From NCBI GenBank assembly GCA_019239785.1, contig JAFAZM010000262.1, forward strand, positions 1-12,682: DNA of 12,682 nt. Direction: 5' to 3'. Position 1 is the first letter of the stretch; each line of letters starts with the position of its first letter. Origin of the DNA: Sphingomonadaceae bacterium. Lineage in GTDB: Bacteria > Pseudomonadota > Alphaproteobacteria > Sphingomonadales > Sphingomonadaceae. Made by a program: the position numbers and the translations under genes. Below are positions 1 to 7,671 of the stretch, piece by piece. The notes beneath the pieces are model-generated. The model worked only from the letters and a program-made list of their open reading frames with translations. It was not told the DNA's origin and ran no database searches.

Positions 1-595
1 CGAGCTGGTCGCAGGCGTCGAGGATGCCGTTCGTCTCCGGCGCGCGCCACCAGAGCGAATATTCGTTCTGGACTGCGGCGACCGGCTGCACCTCATGGGC
101 GCGGCGGAGCGTCTGCACGCCGGGCTCGGAAAGGCCGAAATGCTTCACCTTGCCCTCGGCGATCAGGTCGCGGACGGTGCTGGCGACATCCTCGATCGGC
201 ACGCTCGGATCGACCCGGTGCTGGTAGAGCAGGTCGATCGTCTCGACGCCGAGCCGCCGCAGTGAGCCTTCGACGGCCTGGCGGATACGCTCAGGCCGGC
301 TGCTGATGCCGCGATTCTCGCCGGTCGCGGGATCGATGTCGAAGCCGAACTTCGTTGCGATCACCACCTGGTCTCGGAACGGCGCGAGTGCCTCGCCGAC
401 CACTTCCTCATTCTCGAACGGCCCATAGACCTCGGCCGTGTCGAAGAAGGTGACCCCGCGCTCATAGGCGGCGCGGATCAGCGAAACGCCATCTTCCTTC
501 GACAGCTTGGTGGCATAGCTGAAGCTGATGCCCATGCAGCCGAGCCCCAGGGCGGAAACCTCGGGGCCGTTGCGGCCGAGCTTGCGTGTCTTCAT
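1..595 (-). CDS. Aldo/keto reductase, 3' part cut off by the window edge
   Basis: NADPH-dependent oxidoreductase of the aldo/keto reductase superfamily ((beta/alpha)8 barrel, cytoplasmic), reducing aldehydes or ketones; the substrate cannot be told. The first 198 residues are visible of about 325 usual for this type. The full catalytic tetrad is seen: Asp52 and Tyr57 (FFDTAEVYG), Lys82 (VIATKFGF) and His126 (LLYQHRVDP). The N-terminus (MKTRKLGRNGPEVSALGLG) is typical of the family, possibly the AKR13-like group. An ATG at 601 overlaps the stop of the upstream gene as ATGA. The ATG at 595 is preferred because GGGAG lies 7-8 bases before it but only 1-2 bases before 601. It is translationally coupled to the decarboxylase-like gene and divergent from lysR, so it is probably a target of that regulator. 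The family call is firm; the substrate is unknown. Confidence 0.93.
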   Translation of the reverse strand, partial: MKTRKLGRNGPEVSALGLGCMGISFSYATKLSKEDGVSLIRAAYERGVTFFDTAEVYGPFENEEVVGEALAPFRDQVVIATKFGFDIDPATGENRGISSRPERIRQAVEGSLRRLGVETIDLLYQHRVDPSVPIEDVASTVRDLIAEGKVKHFGLSEPGVQTLRRAHEVQPVAAVQNEYSLWWRAPETNGILDACDQL

Positions 596-597
596 GT

Positions 598-942
598 TCA
601 TTCTCCCTGTGCATCGGGGGCCGGCATCTCTGCGAAGATGGCGCGCAGGATGCCGATCGCGGTGCTGGCGGTCGGCCAGCCGGAATAGAAAGCGAGATGG
701 GTGACGATCTCCGCGAGCTCGTCGCGGGTCACGCCGTTCGCGAGCGCCCGCTTCAGGTGGAACGGCAGCTCGTTGGTGCGGTAGAGCGAGATCAGGCTGG
801 CGACGGTGACGAGGCTGCGATCGCGGGGCGAGAGACCGGGACGCTCCCAGACATTGCCGAACAGCACCTCGTCGGTGATTTCCCCGAGGGCCGGGGCGAT
901 GTCGCCGAACGGCGACCGGGTCCGAACGGGCTCGTCTGTCAC
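598..942 (-). CDS. Carboxymuconolactone decarboxylase (CMD)-like protein without cysteines
   Basis: A 114-residue single-domain protein of the CMD/AhpD fold. The core is recognisable: RDRSLVTVASLISLYRTNEL followed by FHLKRALANGVTRDELAEIV and the THLAFYSGWPTASTAIGI helix, as in PcaC-like proteins. There is no cysteine anywhere, so the CxxC peroxidase chemistry of AhpD is excluded. A decarboxylase/isomerase-like or still unknown activity remains possible. The start is GTG at 942, supported by GGAGG seven bases upstream; no ATG in frame is better placed. It is the first gene of a leftward pair and its stop overlaps a possible ATG of the aldo/keto reductase gene. CMD-like proteins are often found beside short-chain or aldo/keto reductases under a divergent LysR regulator, which fits here. 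No aromatic ring-cleavage genes are visible, so a role in the beta-ketoadipate pathway is not supported. Confidence 0.88.
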   Translation of the reverse strand: MTDEPVRTRSPFGDIAPALGEITDEVLFGNVWERPGLSPRDRSLVTVASLISLYRTNELPFHLKRALANGVTRDELAEIVTHLAFYSGWPTASTAIGILRAIFAEMPAPDAQGE

Positions 943-1104
943 GTGATGTCCTCCAGTCTGCAGCTGCCGATTCCGGCGGGAACGCGCGTCGCGACCATCT
1001 GCATCCGCGCCCTTGTCCGGTTAGGACGGTGCGACGCCGAAGCGGGATGGATGTCGCGAACGTTCTCGCGTCGACGCCCAGATAGAAGCTGGGCCCACAT
1101 TCGA

Positions 1105-1115
1105 TTAGCAGCTAA
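1105..1115. promoter_or_regulatory. Candidate LysR-type operator, TTAGC-A-GCTAA
   Basis: Perfect 5-base arms around a single central base in the gap between the divergent decarboxylase-like gene and lysR. Starting at T1105 it also fits the T-N11-A form of LysR boxes (A1117). It lies 33 to 43 bases before the lysR start. TAAAAT at 1113-1118 could be the lysR -10, though no good -35 was found. A second palindrome, GAACGTTC, lies at 1058-1065. Binding is inferred, not shown. Confidence 0.4.
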
Positions 1116-1130
1116 AATGCGCATGAACTC

Positions 1131-1145
1131 TTGAGCAGGATTCAA
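1131..1145. promoter_or_regulatory. Candidate LysR-type operator, TTGA-N7-TCAA, overlapping the lysR ribosome binding site
   Basis: An inverted repeat TTGA...TCAA containing a T-N11-A box (T1132 to A1144). Its centre is 28 bases from the centre of the dyad at 1105-1115, close to the two-site spacing typical of LysR regulators. It covers the AGGA that serves as lysR Shine-Dalgarno sequence (1137-1140), so occupancy here could repress lysR itself. Confidence 0.35.
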
Positions 1146-1147
1146 TA

Positions 1148-2041
1148 ATGCCGCGCGACACGATGAGCGACCTGGTCGCGTTCCTCGCCGTGGCGCGGGA
1201 GCGGAGCTTCACCCGTGCCGCCGCGCAGCTCGGCGTCTCTCCCTCGGCGCTCAGCCACACGATCCGCGGGCTCGAGGAGAGGATCGGCATGCGGCTGCTG
1301 ACCCGCACGACGCGCAGCGTCGCGCCGACCGAAGCGGGCGAGCGGCTGCTCGGGACGGTCGGGCCGCATTTCGACGAAATCCAGGCCGGGCTCACGGCTC
1401 TGAGCGCCTTGCGCGACAAGCCGGCCGGCACGATCCGCATCACCAGCGGCGACCATGCCGCCGAGACGATCCTAGCGCCGGCGGTGGCGAAGCTGCTGCC
1501 CGACTATCCGGACCTGAACGTCGAGATCTCCGTGGACATTGCGCTCCGCGACATCGTCGCCGAGCGCTTCGATGCCGGGATCAGGCTCGGCGAGCAGGTC
1601 GCGCGCGACATGATCTCGGTCCGGATCGGGCCGGAGCTCAGCATGGCGGCGGTCGCCTCGCCCGCTTATTTCGCGGCGCATCCCCGGCCGGAGACGCCGC
1701 AGGACCTCGCCCGGCACAATTGCATCAACCTGCGCTTCCCGACGCTCGGCGGCCTCTATGCCTGGGAGTTCGAGAAAGACGGCCGGGAGCTGCAGGTCCG
1801 GGTCGAAGGCCAGCTCGTCGTCAACGACATCGCCTTGGCGCGGCAGGCGGCGTGCGCCGGCCTCGGCATCGCCTTCCTGCCCGACGATCATGTCGCCGCC
1901 GACACGGCGGCGGGCGCCCTCGTCCGGGTGCTCGAGGATTGGTGCCCGCCCTTCCCCGGCTATCATCTCTATTATCCGAGCCGGCGCCAGCAATCGCCCG
2001 CCTTCGCCCTGCTGGTCGACGCCTTGCGCTATCGCGGCTGA
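1148..2041 (+). CDS. LysR-type transcriptional regulator
   Basis: A 297-residue DNA-binding regulator of usual LysR length. The N-terminal winged helix-turn-helix covers roughly residues 6-65 (SFTRAAAQLGVSPSALSHTI, then GLEERIGMRLLTRTTRSVAP). A linker helix and a two-lobed effector-binding domain from about residue 92 to the end follow (GTIRITSGDHAAETILAPAV; GLGIAFLPDDHV near the C-terminal lobe). It belongs by appearance to the large group with SVAPTEAGERLL and DAGIRLGE. The ATG at 1148 has AGGA seven bases upstream. It is divergent from the decarboxylase-like/aldo-keto reductase pair, which is the usual layout for a LysR regulator and its targets. Two LysR-box-like dyads lie in the gap. The inducer is unknown. 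Downstream, the DUF885 gene follows after 64 bases and could be read from the same transcript. Confidence 0.95.
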   Translation: MPRDTMSDLVAFLAVARERSFTRAAAQLGVSPSALSHTIRGLEERIGMRLLTRTTRSVAPTEAGERLLGTVGPHFDEIQAGLTALSALRDKPAGTIRITSGDHAAETILAPAVAKLLPDYPDLNVEISVDIALRDIVAERFDAGIRLGEQVARDMISVRIGPELSMAAVASPAYFAAHPRPETPQDLARHNCINLRFPTLGGLYAWEFEKDGRELQVRVEGQLVVNDIALARQAACAGLGIAFLPDDHVAADTAAGALVRVLEDWCPPFPGYHLYYPSRRQQSPAFALLVDALRYRG

Positions 2042-2105
2042 CCCATTGCGCACCCCGCCGCGGGCGGGCAGAGCGAAAGCCGATCCTTCCGTCCGGAGAC
2101 AGACC

Positions 2106-3938
2106 TTGATCGACCGTCGCGACTTCCTGCTCGGCGCGAGCGCGCTCACTGCGCTCGCCCCCCTCCCGGTCTTCGCCTTGCAGCGCGCCGCGCCGGCCGA
2201 TGCCGCGACGGAGGCGGCGCTCGCCCAAGTCGCCGAGGAACTGCTCGGCGATTATCCGGAGAATGCCAGCAATCTCGGGCTCGACACCGGCGCCCGCGCG
2301 GCGCTGAAGTCGCGGCTGACCGACCGCTCCGCCGCCGGGCAGCAGGCGCTGGCGCGGCAGGCGGCGGAGCGGGTCGCGCGGCTGCGGACGATCGATCCGG
2401 CGCCGCTCTCGCCGGCCGCGCGGATCGACCTCGACGTGGTCCGCACCGCGCACGAGACCGCGGTCGAGGGCTTCGCCTTCCCGTTCGGCGACGTGGCGGT
2501 GCTCAACCAGAACTGGTCCTATCGCAACTCGCCTTATGCGGTGGCGCAGAATGTCGGCGCCTTCGTCGAGATCCCGGACACGCTCGATTCCAACCACAAG
2601 GTCGAGAACCCGGCCGATGCCGAGGCCTATCTCGTCCGGCTCGAAGCCTATGCGGCGGCGCTGGACGGCGAGACCGGGCGGCTGGCGCACGATGCCTCGA
2701 TCGGCGTGGTCGCGCCCGATTTCCTGCTCGACAAGGCGCTGCGGCAGCAGCGCGCGGTGCGGGCCGCGCCGATCGCCGAATGGGGCCTGGTCACCTCGCT
2801 CGCGCACCGCACCGCCTCGATGCCCGGCAATTTCGGCCGCCGCGCCGAGGCTTTGGTCGCCGAGAAGGTCGCGCCGGCGATGGACCGCCAGATCGCCGAG
2901 CTCGCCCGCCAGCGGGCGCATGCGACGTCGGATGCCGGCGTCTGGAAGCTGCCGCACGGCGATGCTTATTATGCCTGGGCGCTGAAGGCGGGGACGACGA
3001 CCACCCGCACACCGGACGAGGTCCATGCACAGGGGCTGGAGCAGCTCCACGCGCTCCAGGCCGAGATGGATGCGATCCTGCGCCGCCGGGGCCTGACCCG
3101 CGGCACGGTCGGCGAGCGGATGACCGCGCTCGGCCGCGATCCCGCCCAGCTCTTCCCGAACACCGACGCCGGCCGCCAGCAATTGCTCGATTACATGCGC
3201 AGCCGCATCGACGACATGCGCACCCGCCTGCCGCGCGCCTTCGCGACCCTGGTGCGCGGCAATCTGATCGTGAAAAGGGTGCCGCCCGAGATCGAGATCG
3301 GCGCGCCGGGCGCCTATGCCGGGCCGGGCACGATCGACGGGACGGTGCCGGGCAATCTCTACGTGAACCTGCACGACACCACGACCGAGCCGCGCTTCGG
3401 CCTTTCCACCCTCTCCTATCACGAGGGCATTCCCGGCCATGTCTGGCAGGGCGAATATACCTACCGGCTGCCTTTGGTCCGCTCCCTGCTCGCCTTCAAC
3501 GCCTATTCGGAAGGCTGGGCGCTCTATGCCGAGCAGCTCGGCGACGAGCTCGGCTGCTACGAGGGCGATCCGCTCGGCCGGCTCGGCTATCTGCAGTCGA
3601 TCGCCTTCCGCGCCTGCCGGCTGGTGGTCGACACCGGCCTTCATGCCAAACGCTGGACCCGCGACCATGCGATCGACTGGTTCGCGACCACAAATGGCTC
3701 GCCGCGGGGCGACGTCGAGCGCGAGGTCGACCGCTATTGCTCCTGGCCGGGCCAGGCCTGCGGCTACAAGGTCGGTCATAGCGAGATCAACCGGCTGCGC
3801 GACCGCGCCAGGCGGGCGCTCGGGCCGCGCTTCGATTTCCGCAGCTTCAACGATGCGCTGGTGACCGGCGGCAACGTCCCACTGGTCGTGCTCGGCCGGA
3901 TCATCGACGCCTATATCGCCGGGCGTCGGCGGGCTTGA
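2106..3938 (+). CDS. Tat-exported DUF885 family protein, putative metallopeptidase
   Basis: A 610-residue protein of the DUF885 family, usual length near 600. The N-terminus (IDRRDFLLGASALTALAPL) is a twin-arginine signal with a VFA cleavage region near residue 20-25, so the product should be folded first and then exported to the periplasm. The family marks are present: HEGIPGH at residues 439-445 and EGWALYAEQ at 469-477, plus a conserved C-terminal NGSPRGDVEREVDRY region. The histidine/glutamate pattern resembles zinc metallopeptidases of the gluzincin type with a distant second glutamate. Peptidase activity is an inference, because the family is poorly characterised. The start is TTG at 2106 with GGAG seven bases upstream. 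The frame stays open further upstream, but that part lies inside lysR in another frame and carries no signal peptide. It follows lysR by 64 bases and precedes a secreted cupin by 62 bases. Confidence 0.92.
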   Translation: MIDRRDFLLGASALTALAPLPVFALQRAAPADAATEAALAQVAEELLGDYPENASNLGLDTGARAALKSRLTDRSAAGQQALARQAAERVARLRTIDPAPLSPAARIDLDVVRTAHETAVEGFAFPFGDVAVLNQNWSYRNSPYAVAQNVGAFVEIPDTLDSNHKVENPADAEAYLVRLEAYAAALDGETGRLAHDASIGVVAPDFLLDKALRQQRAVRAAPIAEWGLVTSLAHRTASMPGNFGRRAEALVAEKVAPAMDRQIAELARQRAHATSDAGVWKLPHGDAYYAWALKAGTTTTRTPDEVHAQGLEQLHALQAEMDAILRRRGLTRGTVGERMTALGRDPAQLFPNTDAGRQQLLDYMRSRIDDMRTRLPRAFATLVRGNLIVKRVPPEIEIGAPGAYAGPGTIDGTVPGNLYVNLHDTTTEPRFGLSTLSYHEGIPGHVWQGEYTYRLPLVRSLLAFNAYSEGWALYAEQLGDELGCYEGDPLGRLGYLQSIAFRACRLVVDTGLHAKRWTRDHAIDWFATTNGSPRGDVEREVDRYCSWPGQACGYKVGHSEINRLRDRARRALGPRFDFRSFNDALVTGGNVPLVVLGRIIDAYIAGRRRA

Positions 3939-4000
3939 CCGGTCCGGAGCGGCGGGGGCAAGCTTCGGCCCTGCTTCCGACAGGAATGGGGAGGGTCATG

Positions 4001-4468
4001 ATGCCCGCAATGTTACGCTCGCTCGCATCTGCCGCGCTGCTGCTCCCGGCCGCCGCCCAGGCGGCCACACCAACACCCACGCCGACCGCCGCGGCGCAGA
4101 CTCCGGCCCCGACGGCGCCCGCGGCGAGGCCTACGGCGGCGCGGCCGCCGGCGATCGCGCGCACCGACCTGCAGCGGCACGATCTCAGCGTCGCCGGCCA
4201 CGAGGCGATCCAGACAAGGGTCGACTTCGCCCCCGGCGCGATCGCGCCGCGCCACCGCCATCCGGGCGAGGAGATCGTCTTCATCCTGCGCGGCACGCTC
4301 GAATATCGGCTCGACGGCCAGCCGCCCGTGCGGCTCAATCCGGGCCAGGTCCTCTTCATCCCGGCCGGCCAGGTCCATGAGGTGCGCAATGTCGGCACCG
4401 TCGTCGCCTCCGAGCTCGCCACCTATGTCGTCGAGAAAGGCCCGCCGCTGATCACCTTGGTCCCCTGA
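4001..4468 (+). CDS. Secreted small cupin-domain protein
   Basis: A 155-residue protein with an N-terminal signal peptide (LRSLASAALLLPAAAQA, likely cut after AQA near residue 21), a low-complexity Thr/Pro/Ala linker to about residue 53, and one cupin barrel. Both cupin motifs are complete. Motif 1 gives HxH at His85 and His87 with Glu90 or 91. Motif 2 (GQVLFIPAGQVHEVRN) supplies His126. These residues form a normal metal site, so the protein is likely a periplasmic metal-binding enzyme or binding protein; the ligand is unknown. The Pro-rich linker may let it extend from or attach to the envelope. The ATG at 4001 is chosen because GGAGG lies six bases upstream. The adjacent ATG at 3998 is only three bases from it and is the alternative; the choice changes one residue. 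It may share a transcript with the DUF885 gene. Confidence 0.9.
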   Translation: MPAMLRSLASAALLLPAAAQAATPTPTPTAAAQTPAPTAPAARPTAARPPAIARTDLQRHDLSVAGHEAIQTRVDFAPGAIAPRHRHPGEEIVFILRGTLEYRLDGQPPVRLNPGQVLFIPAGQVHEVRNVGTVVASELATYVVEKGPPLITLVP

Positions 4469-4470
4469 AG

Positions 4471-4509
4471 CCCTCCCCCTTGAGGGGGAGGGTTGGGAGG
4501 GGGTGTCGG
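4471..4509 (+). repeat. G/C-run hairpin repeat, unit 1 (REP-like)
   Basis: A hairpin with a perfect 9-base stem: CCCTCCCCC at 4471-4479 pairs with GGGGGAGGG at 4484-4492 around a TTGA loop. It is followed by TTGGGAGGGGGT and TCGG. It begins two bases after the cupin stop and may act as that gene's transcription end, although no T-run follows. The same layout recurs inverted at 4534-4572. Such hairpins are common between genes in sphingomonads (recalled, not searched). Confidence 0.7.
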
Positions 4510-4519
4510 GCGTTGGGAA

Positions 4520-5044
4520 TCAGCCGCAGACCGCCGAACCCCCTCCCCCAGCCCCTCCCCTCTGGGGAGGGGAGTCGATGCTGCGGCTCAACGTTCCGAT
4601 GTCAGGAACCGGCGCCAGGTCGGGCTCCACCCATCCCAGCCGTGCCTCCGGTGAGAAGAGCAACTCGCGGCTGTAGAAATGCAGCGGCCAGTCGCGGCGG
4701 CCCTCCGGCGCCTGCAGCAGCGCGTTGATCCGCGTGCTGAGGCCCTCCCCTTCCGTCGTCGCCAGATGGCCGCGGACGGCGGCGATGAAGACCTGGGTGA
4801 TCGTCTCGTGATAGCCCTGGGTGGCATCGTTCACCCCGCCGACGTTTTCATTGTAGCGGCGGACGAGATCCGGAAGGTCGCGCTCAGGCGCGATGTCCGG
4901 CCGCTCCAGGATCAGCCAGGCGCAGGTGGAAAGATGGGCCTCGTGGGTCCATTCGGGCTTGGGCAGGGTCCGCGCCAGGAAGCGGCGGCCGGTGTCGCGG
5001 ATCGCCGCGTCGTGCGGCCAGAGCCGCGGGGCATGTTCGATCAT
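4520..5044 (-). CDS. Unrecognised protein, 174 residues, with repeat-encoded C-terminus
   Basis: I do not recognise a named family. The protein looks soluble and mainly helical, without signal peptide or membrane segment. Likely conserved features are KPEWTHEAHLSTCAWLILER near residues 29-48, RYNENVGGVNDATQGYHETI in the middle, and a C-terminal part with LHFYSRELLFSPEARLGW. The His/Glu-rich WTHEAHL and GYHET motifs could bind a metal or a small ligand; this is speculation. The start is ATG at 5044, with AGGA eight bases upstream (TTGAGGACTATCGAG). The longer open frame reaching 5227 would cross the pckA terminator and is rejected. The last residues (about 158-171, Ser-Pro-Pro then Gly-rich) are translated from the hairpin repeat at 4534-4572, and the stop lies between the two repeat units. 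It is downstream of pckA on the same strand and convergent with the cupin gene. Confidence 0.8.
   Translation of the reverse strand: MIEHAPRLWPHDAAIRDTGRRFLARTLPKPEWTHEAHLSTCAWLILERPDIAPERDLPDLVRRYNENVGGVNDATQGYHETITQVFIAAVRGHLATTEGEGLSTRINALLQAPEGRRDWPLHFYSRELLFSPEARLGWVEPDLAPVPDIGTLSRSIDSPPQRGGAGGGGSAVCG
4534..4572 (-). repeat. G/C-run hairpin repeat, unit 2 (REP-like), inverted relative to unit 1
   Basis: CCCCTCCCC at 4552-4560 and GGGGAGGGG at 4564-4572 form a 9-base stem around TCT. Read leftward, the hairpin is followed by CTGGGGGAGGGGGT and TCGG, matching unit 1. The flank of unit 1 at 4495-4504 is exactly complementary to 4538-4547, so the pair could also form one large cruciform. 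This unit lies inside the end of the leftward 174-residue gene. Confidence 0.68.
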
Positions 5045-5057
5045 CTCGATAGTCCTC

Positions 5058-5099
5058 AAAAGAAAAGGGAGCGCGCCGGCCCTCGCCGGCACGCTCCCT
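5058..5099 (-). terminator. Strong intrinsic terminator of pckA
   Basis: On the minus strand a 15-pair stem with one mismatch (arms 5085-5099 and 5066-5080, four-base loop) is followed at once by TTTTCTTTT (5066 down to 5058). This is a textbook rho-independent terminator 22 bases after the pckA stop. Only 13 bases separate the T-run from the start codon of the next leftward gene. Confidence 0.92.
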
Positions 5100-5120
5100 G
5101 ATGGAGAGCTGTGGTAAGCG

Positions 5121-6779
<1,659 letters not shown>

Positions 6780-6803
6780 GATCGTCTCCTGTATGTGCGG
6801 CAG

Positions 6804-6825
6804 GCGCCGCGGGGGGACGCGGCGC
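6804..6825 (-). promoter_or_regulatory. GC-rich hairpin in the pckA leader
   Basis: GCGCCGC (6804-6810) and GCGGCGC (6819-6825) are perfect complements around an eight-base loop that reads GTCCCCCC in the mRNA sense. It would lie within the ~50-base pckA leader, ending 13 bases before the AGGAGA ribosome binding site (6785-6790). A role in stability or translation is possible; GC-rich chance pairing is the alternative. Confidence 0.4.
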
Positions 6826-6837
6826 TGGATGCGGGGG

Positions 6838-6866
6838 CGCATATCGAAGCGCGGCCTCCCCGTCAA
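6838..6866 (-). promoter_or_regulatory. Candidate pckA promoter, TTGACG-N17-TATGCG
   Basis: On the minus strand a good -35 (TTGACG, 6866-6861) is separated by 17 bases from a weaker -10 (TATGCG, 6843-6838). The predicted start near 6831 gives a leader of about 50 bases. The weak -10 fits a promoter needing an activator. Confidence 0.5.
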
Positions 6867-6867
6867 A

Positions 6868-6879
6868 GACAGCGCTGTC
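6868..6879. promoter_or_regulatory. Perfect palindrome GACAGCGCTGTC beside the pckA -35
   Basis: A 12-base perfect dyad ends one base from the predicted pckA -35 and lies about 28 bases upstream of the candidate chvI -35. That is a typical place for an activator or for a regulator shared by both genes. ChvI is an obvious candidate by context, but OmpR-family sites are usually direct repeats, so another dimeric regulator is equally possible. Confidence 0.45.
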
Positions 6880-6907
6880 AGATTGGATTGCTCGCGGCGG
6901 CCCTTTG

Positions 6908-6936
6908 TTGCGGCCGTTCCGGGCTTTGGATATGAG
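6908..6936 (+). promoter_or_regulatory. Candidate chvI promoter, TTGCGG-N17-TATGAG
   Basis: A moderate -35/-10 pair with 17-base spacing, placing the transcript start near 6943 and leaving a ~20-base leader that contains GAGGCGGA ahead of the ATG. Both hexamers are imperfect, so confidence is modest. Confidence 0.35.
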
Positions 6937-6963
6937 CCTGGCGATGGCGCCGAGGCGGAACCC

Positions 6964-7671
6964 ATGTCGATAACGATCGCCCTCGTCGACGACGATCGCA
7001 ACATCCTGAGCTCGCTCTCGGTGACCCTGCAATCGGAAGGCTTCATCACCCGCCTCTATTCGGACGGCGAGGCGGCGCTGAGGGCGTTGACCGACAATCC
7101 GCCCGACCTCGCCGTGCTCGACATCAAGATGCCGCGGATGGATGGGATGGAGCTGCTGCGGCGGCTGCGCGAGAAGAACGATTTCCCGGTGATCTTCCTG
7201 ACTTCGAAGGACGAGGAGCTGGACGAAGCGCTCGGCCTGGCGATGGGCGCCGACGATTATATCGCCAAGCCCTTCTCGCAGCGGCTGTTGCTCGCCCGCA
7301 TTCGCGCGGTGCTGCGGCGGACCGAGATGCGCGCCCGCGCGCCCGGCGCGGAAGAGGAGCCGGAGCCCGCCGAGATCGTCCGCGGCCGGCTGGCGATGGA
7401 CCCGGCCCGGCACAGGGTGAGCTGGGACGGCAGGGACGTGACCCTCACCGTCACCGAGTTCCTGATCCTGGAGGCGCTGGCGCAGCGGCCCGGCGTGGTG
7501 AAGTCGCGCAACCAGCTGATGGACGTCGCCTATCAGGACGACATCTATGTCGACGACCGCACCATCGACAGCCATATCAAGCGGATGCGGCGCAAGTTCC
7601 GCGCCGTCGACAATAGTTTCAGCGCGATCGAGACGCTCTACGGGGTCGGGTACCGCTTTGGCGAGGAATGA
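6964..7671 (+). CDS. chvI: Response regulator ChvI (OmpR/PhoB family)
   Basis: A 235-residue DNA-binding response regulator. The receiver domain spans about residues 4-117 with the acidic pocket at Asp9-Asp11, phospho-acceptor Asp53 (LAVLDIKMPRMDG), Thr80 and Lys102 (DDYIAKPFS). The winged-helix domain covers about 137-233 (LTVTEFLILEALAQRPGVV, DDRTIDSHIKRMRRKFR, YGVGYRF). Sequence and the pckA/chvG/hprK context identify it as ChvI (ExoS/ChvI, BvrS/BvrR), which answers to acid and envelope stress and controls envelope and carbon genes. The ATG at 6964 follows GAGGCGGA; the frame is open upstream but that part is intergenic. First gene of a rightward operon. chvG starts inside its 3' end. Confidence 0.95.
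   Translation: MSITIALVDDDRNILSSLSVTLQSEGFITRLYSDGEAALRALTDNPPDLAVLDIKMPRMDGMELLRRLREKNDFPVIFLTSKDEELDEALGLAMGADDYIAKPFSQRLLLARIRAVLRRTEMRARAPGAEEEPEPAEIVRGRLAMDPARHRVSWDGRDVTLTVTEFLILEALAQRPGVVKSRNQLMDVAYQDDIYVDDRTIDSHIKRMRRKFRAVDNSFSAIETLYGVGYRFGEE

Noticed and set aside
586..1134. A plus-strand open frame opposite the CMD-like gene and crossing the regulatory gap
   Set aside because: It covers the reverse of a homologous gene and the divergent promoter region, and shows no family features.
1821..3779. A 652-codon minus-strand open frame opposite the DUF885 gene
   Set aside because: Same high-GC shadow effect; no recognisable domain, and the plus-strand gene has a signal peptide, ribosome binding site and family motifs.
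3939..4000. An upstream extension of the cupin gene to the TTG at 3935
   Set aside because: The TTG has no ribosome binding site and the extension would precede the signal peptide, whereas the ATG at 4001 has a strong GGAGG.
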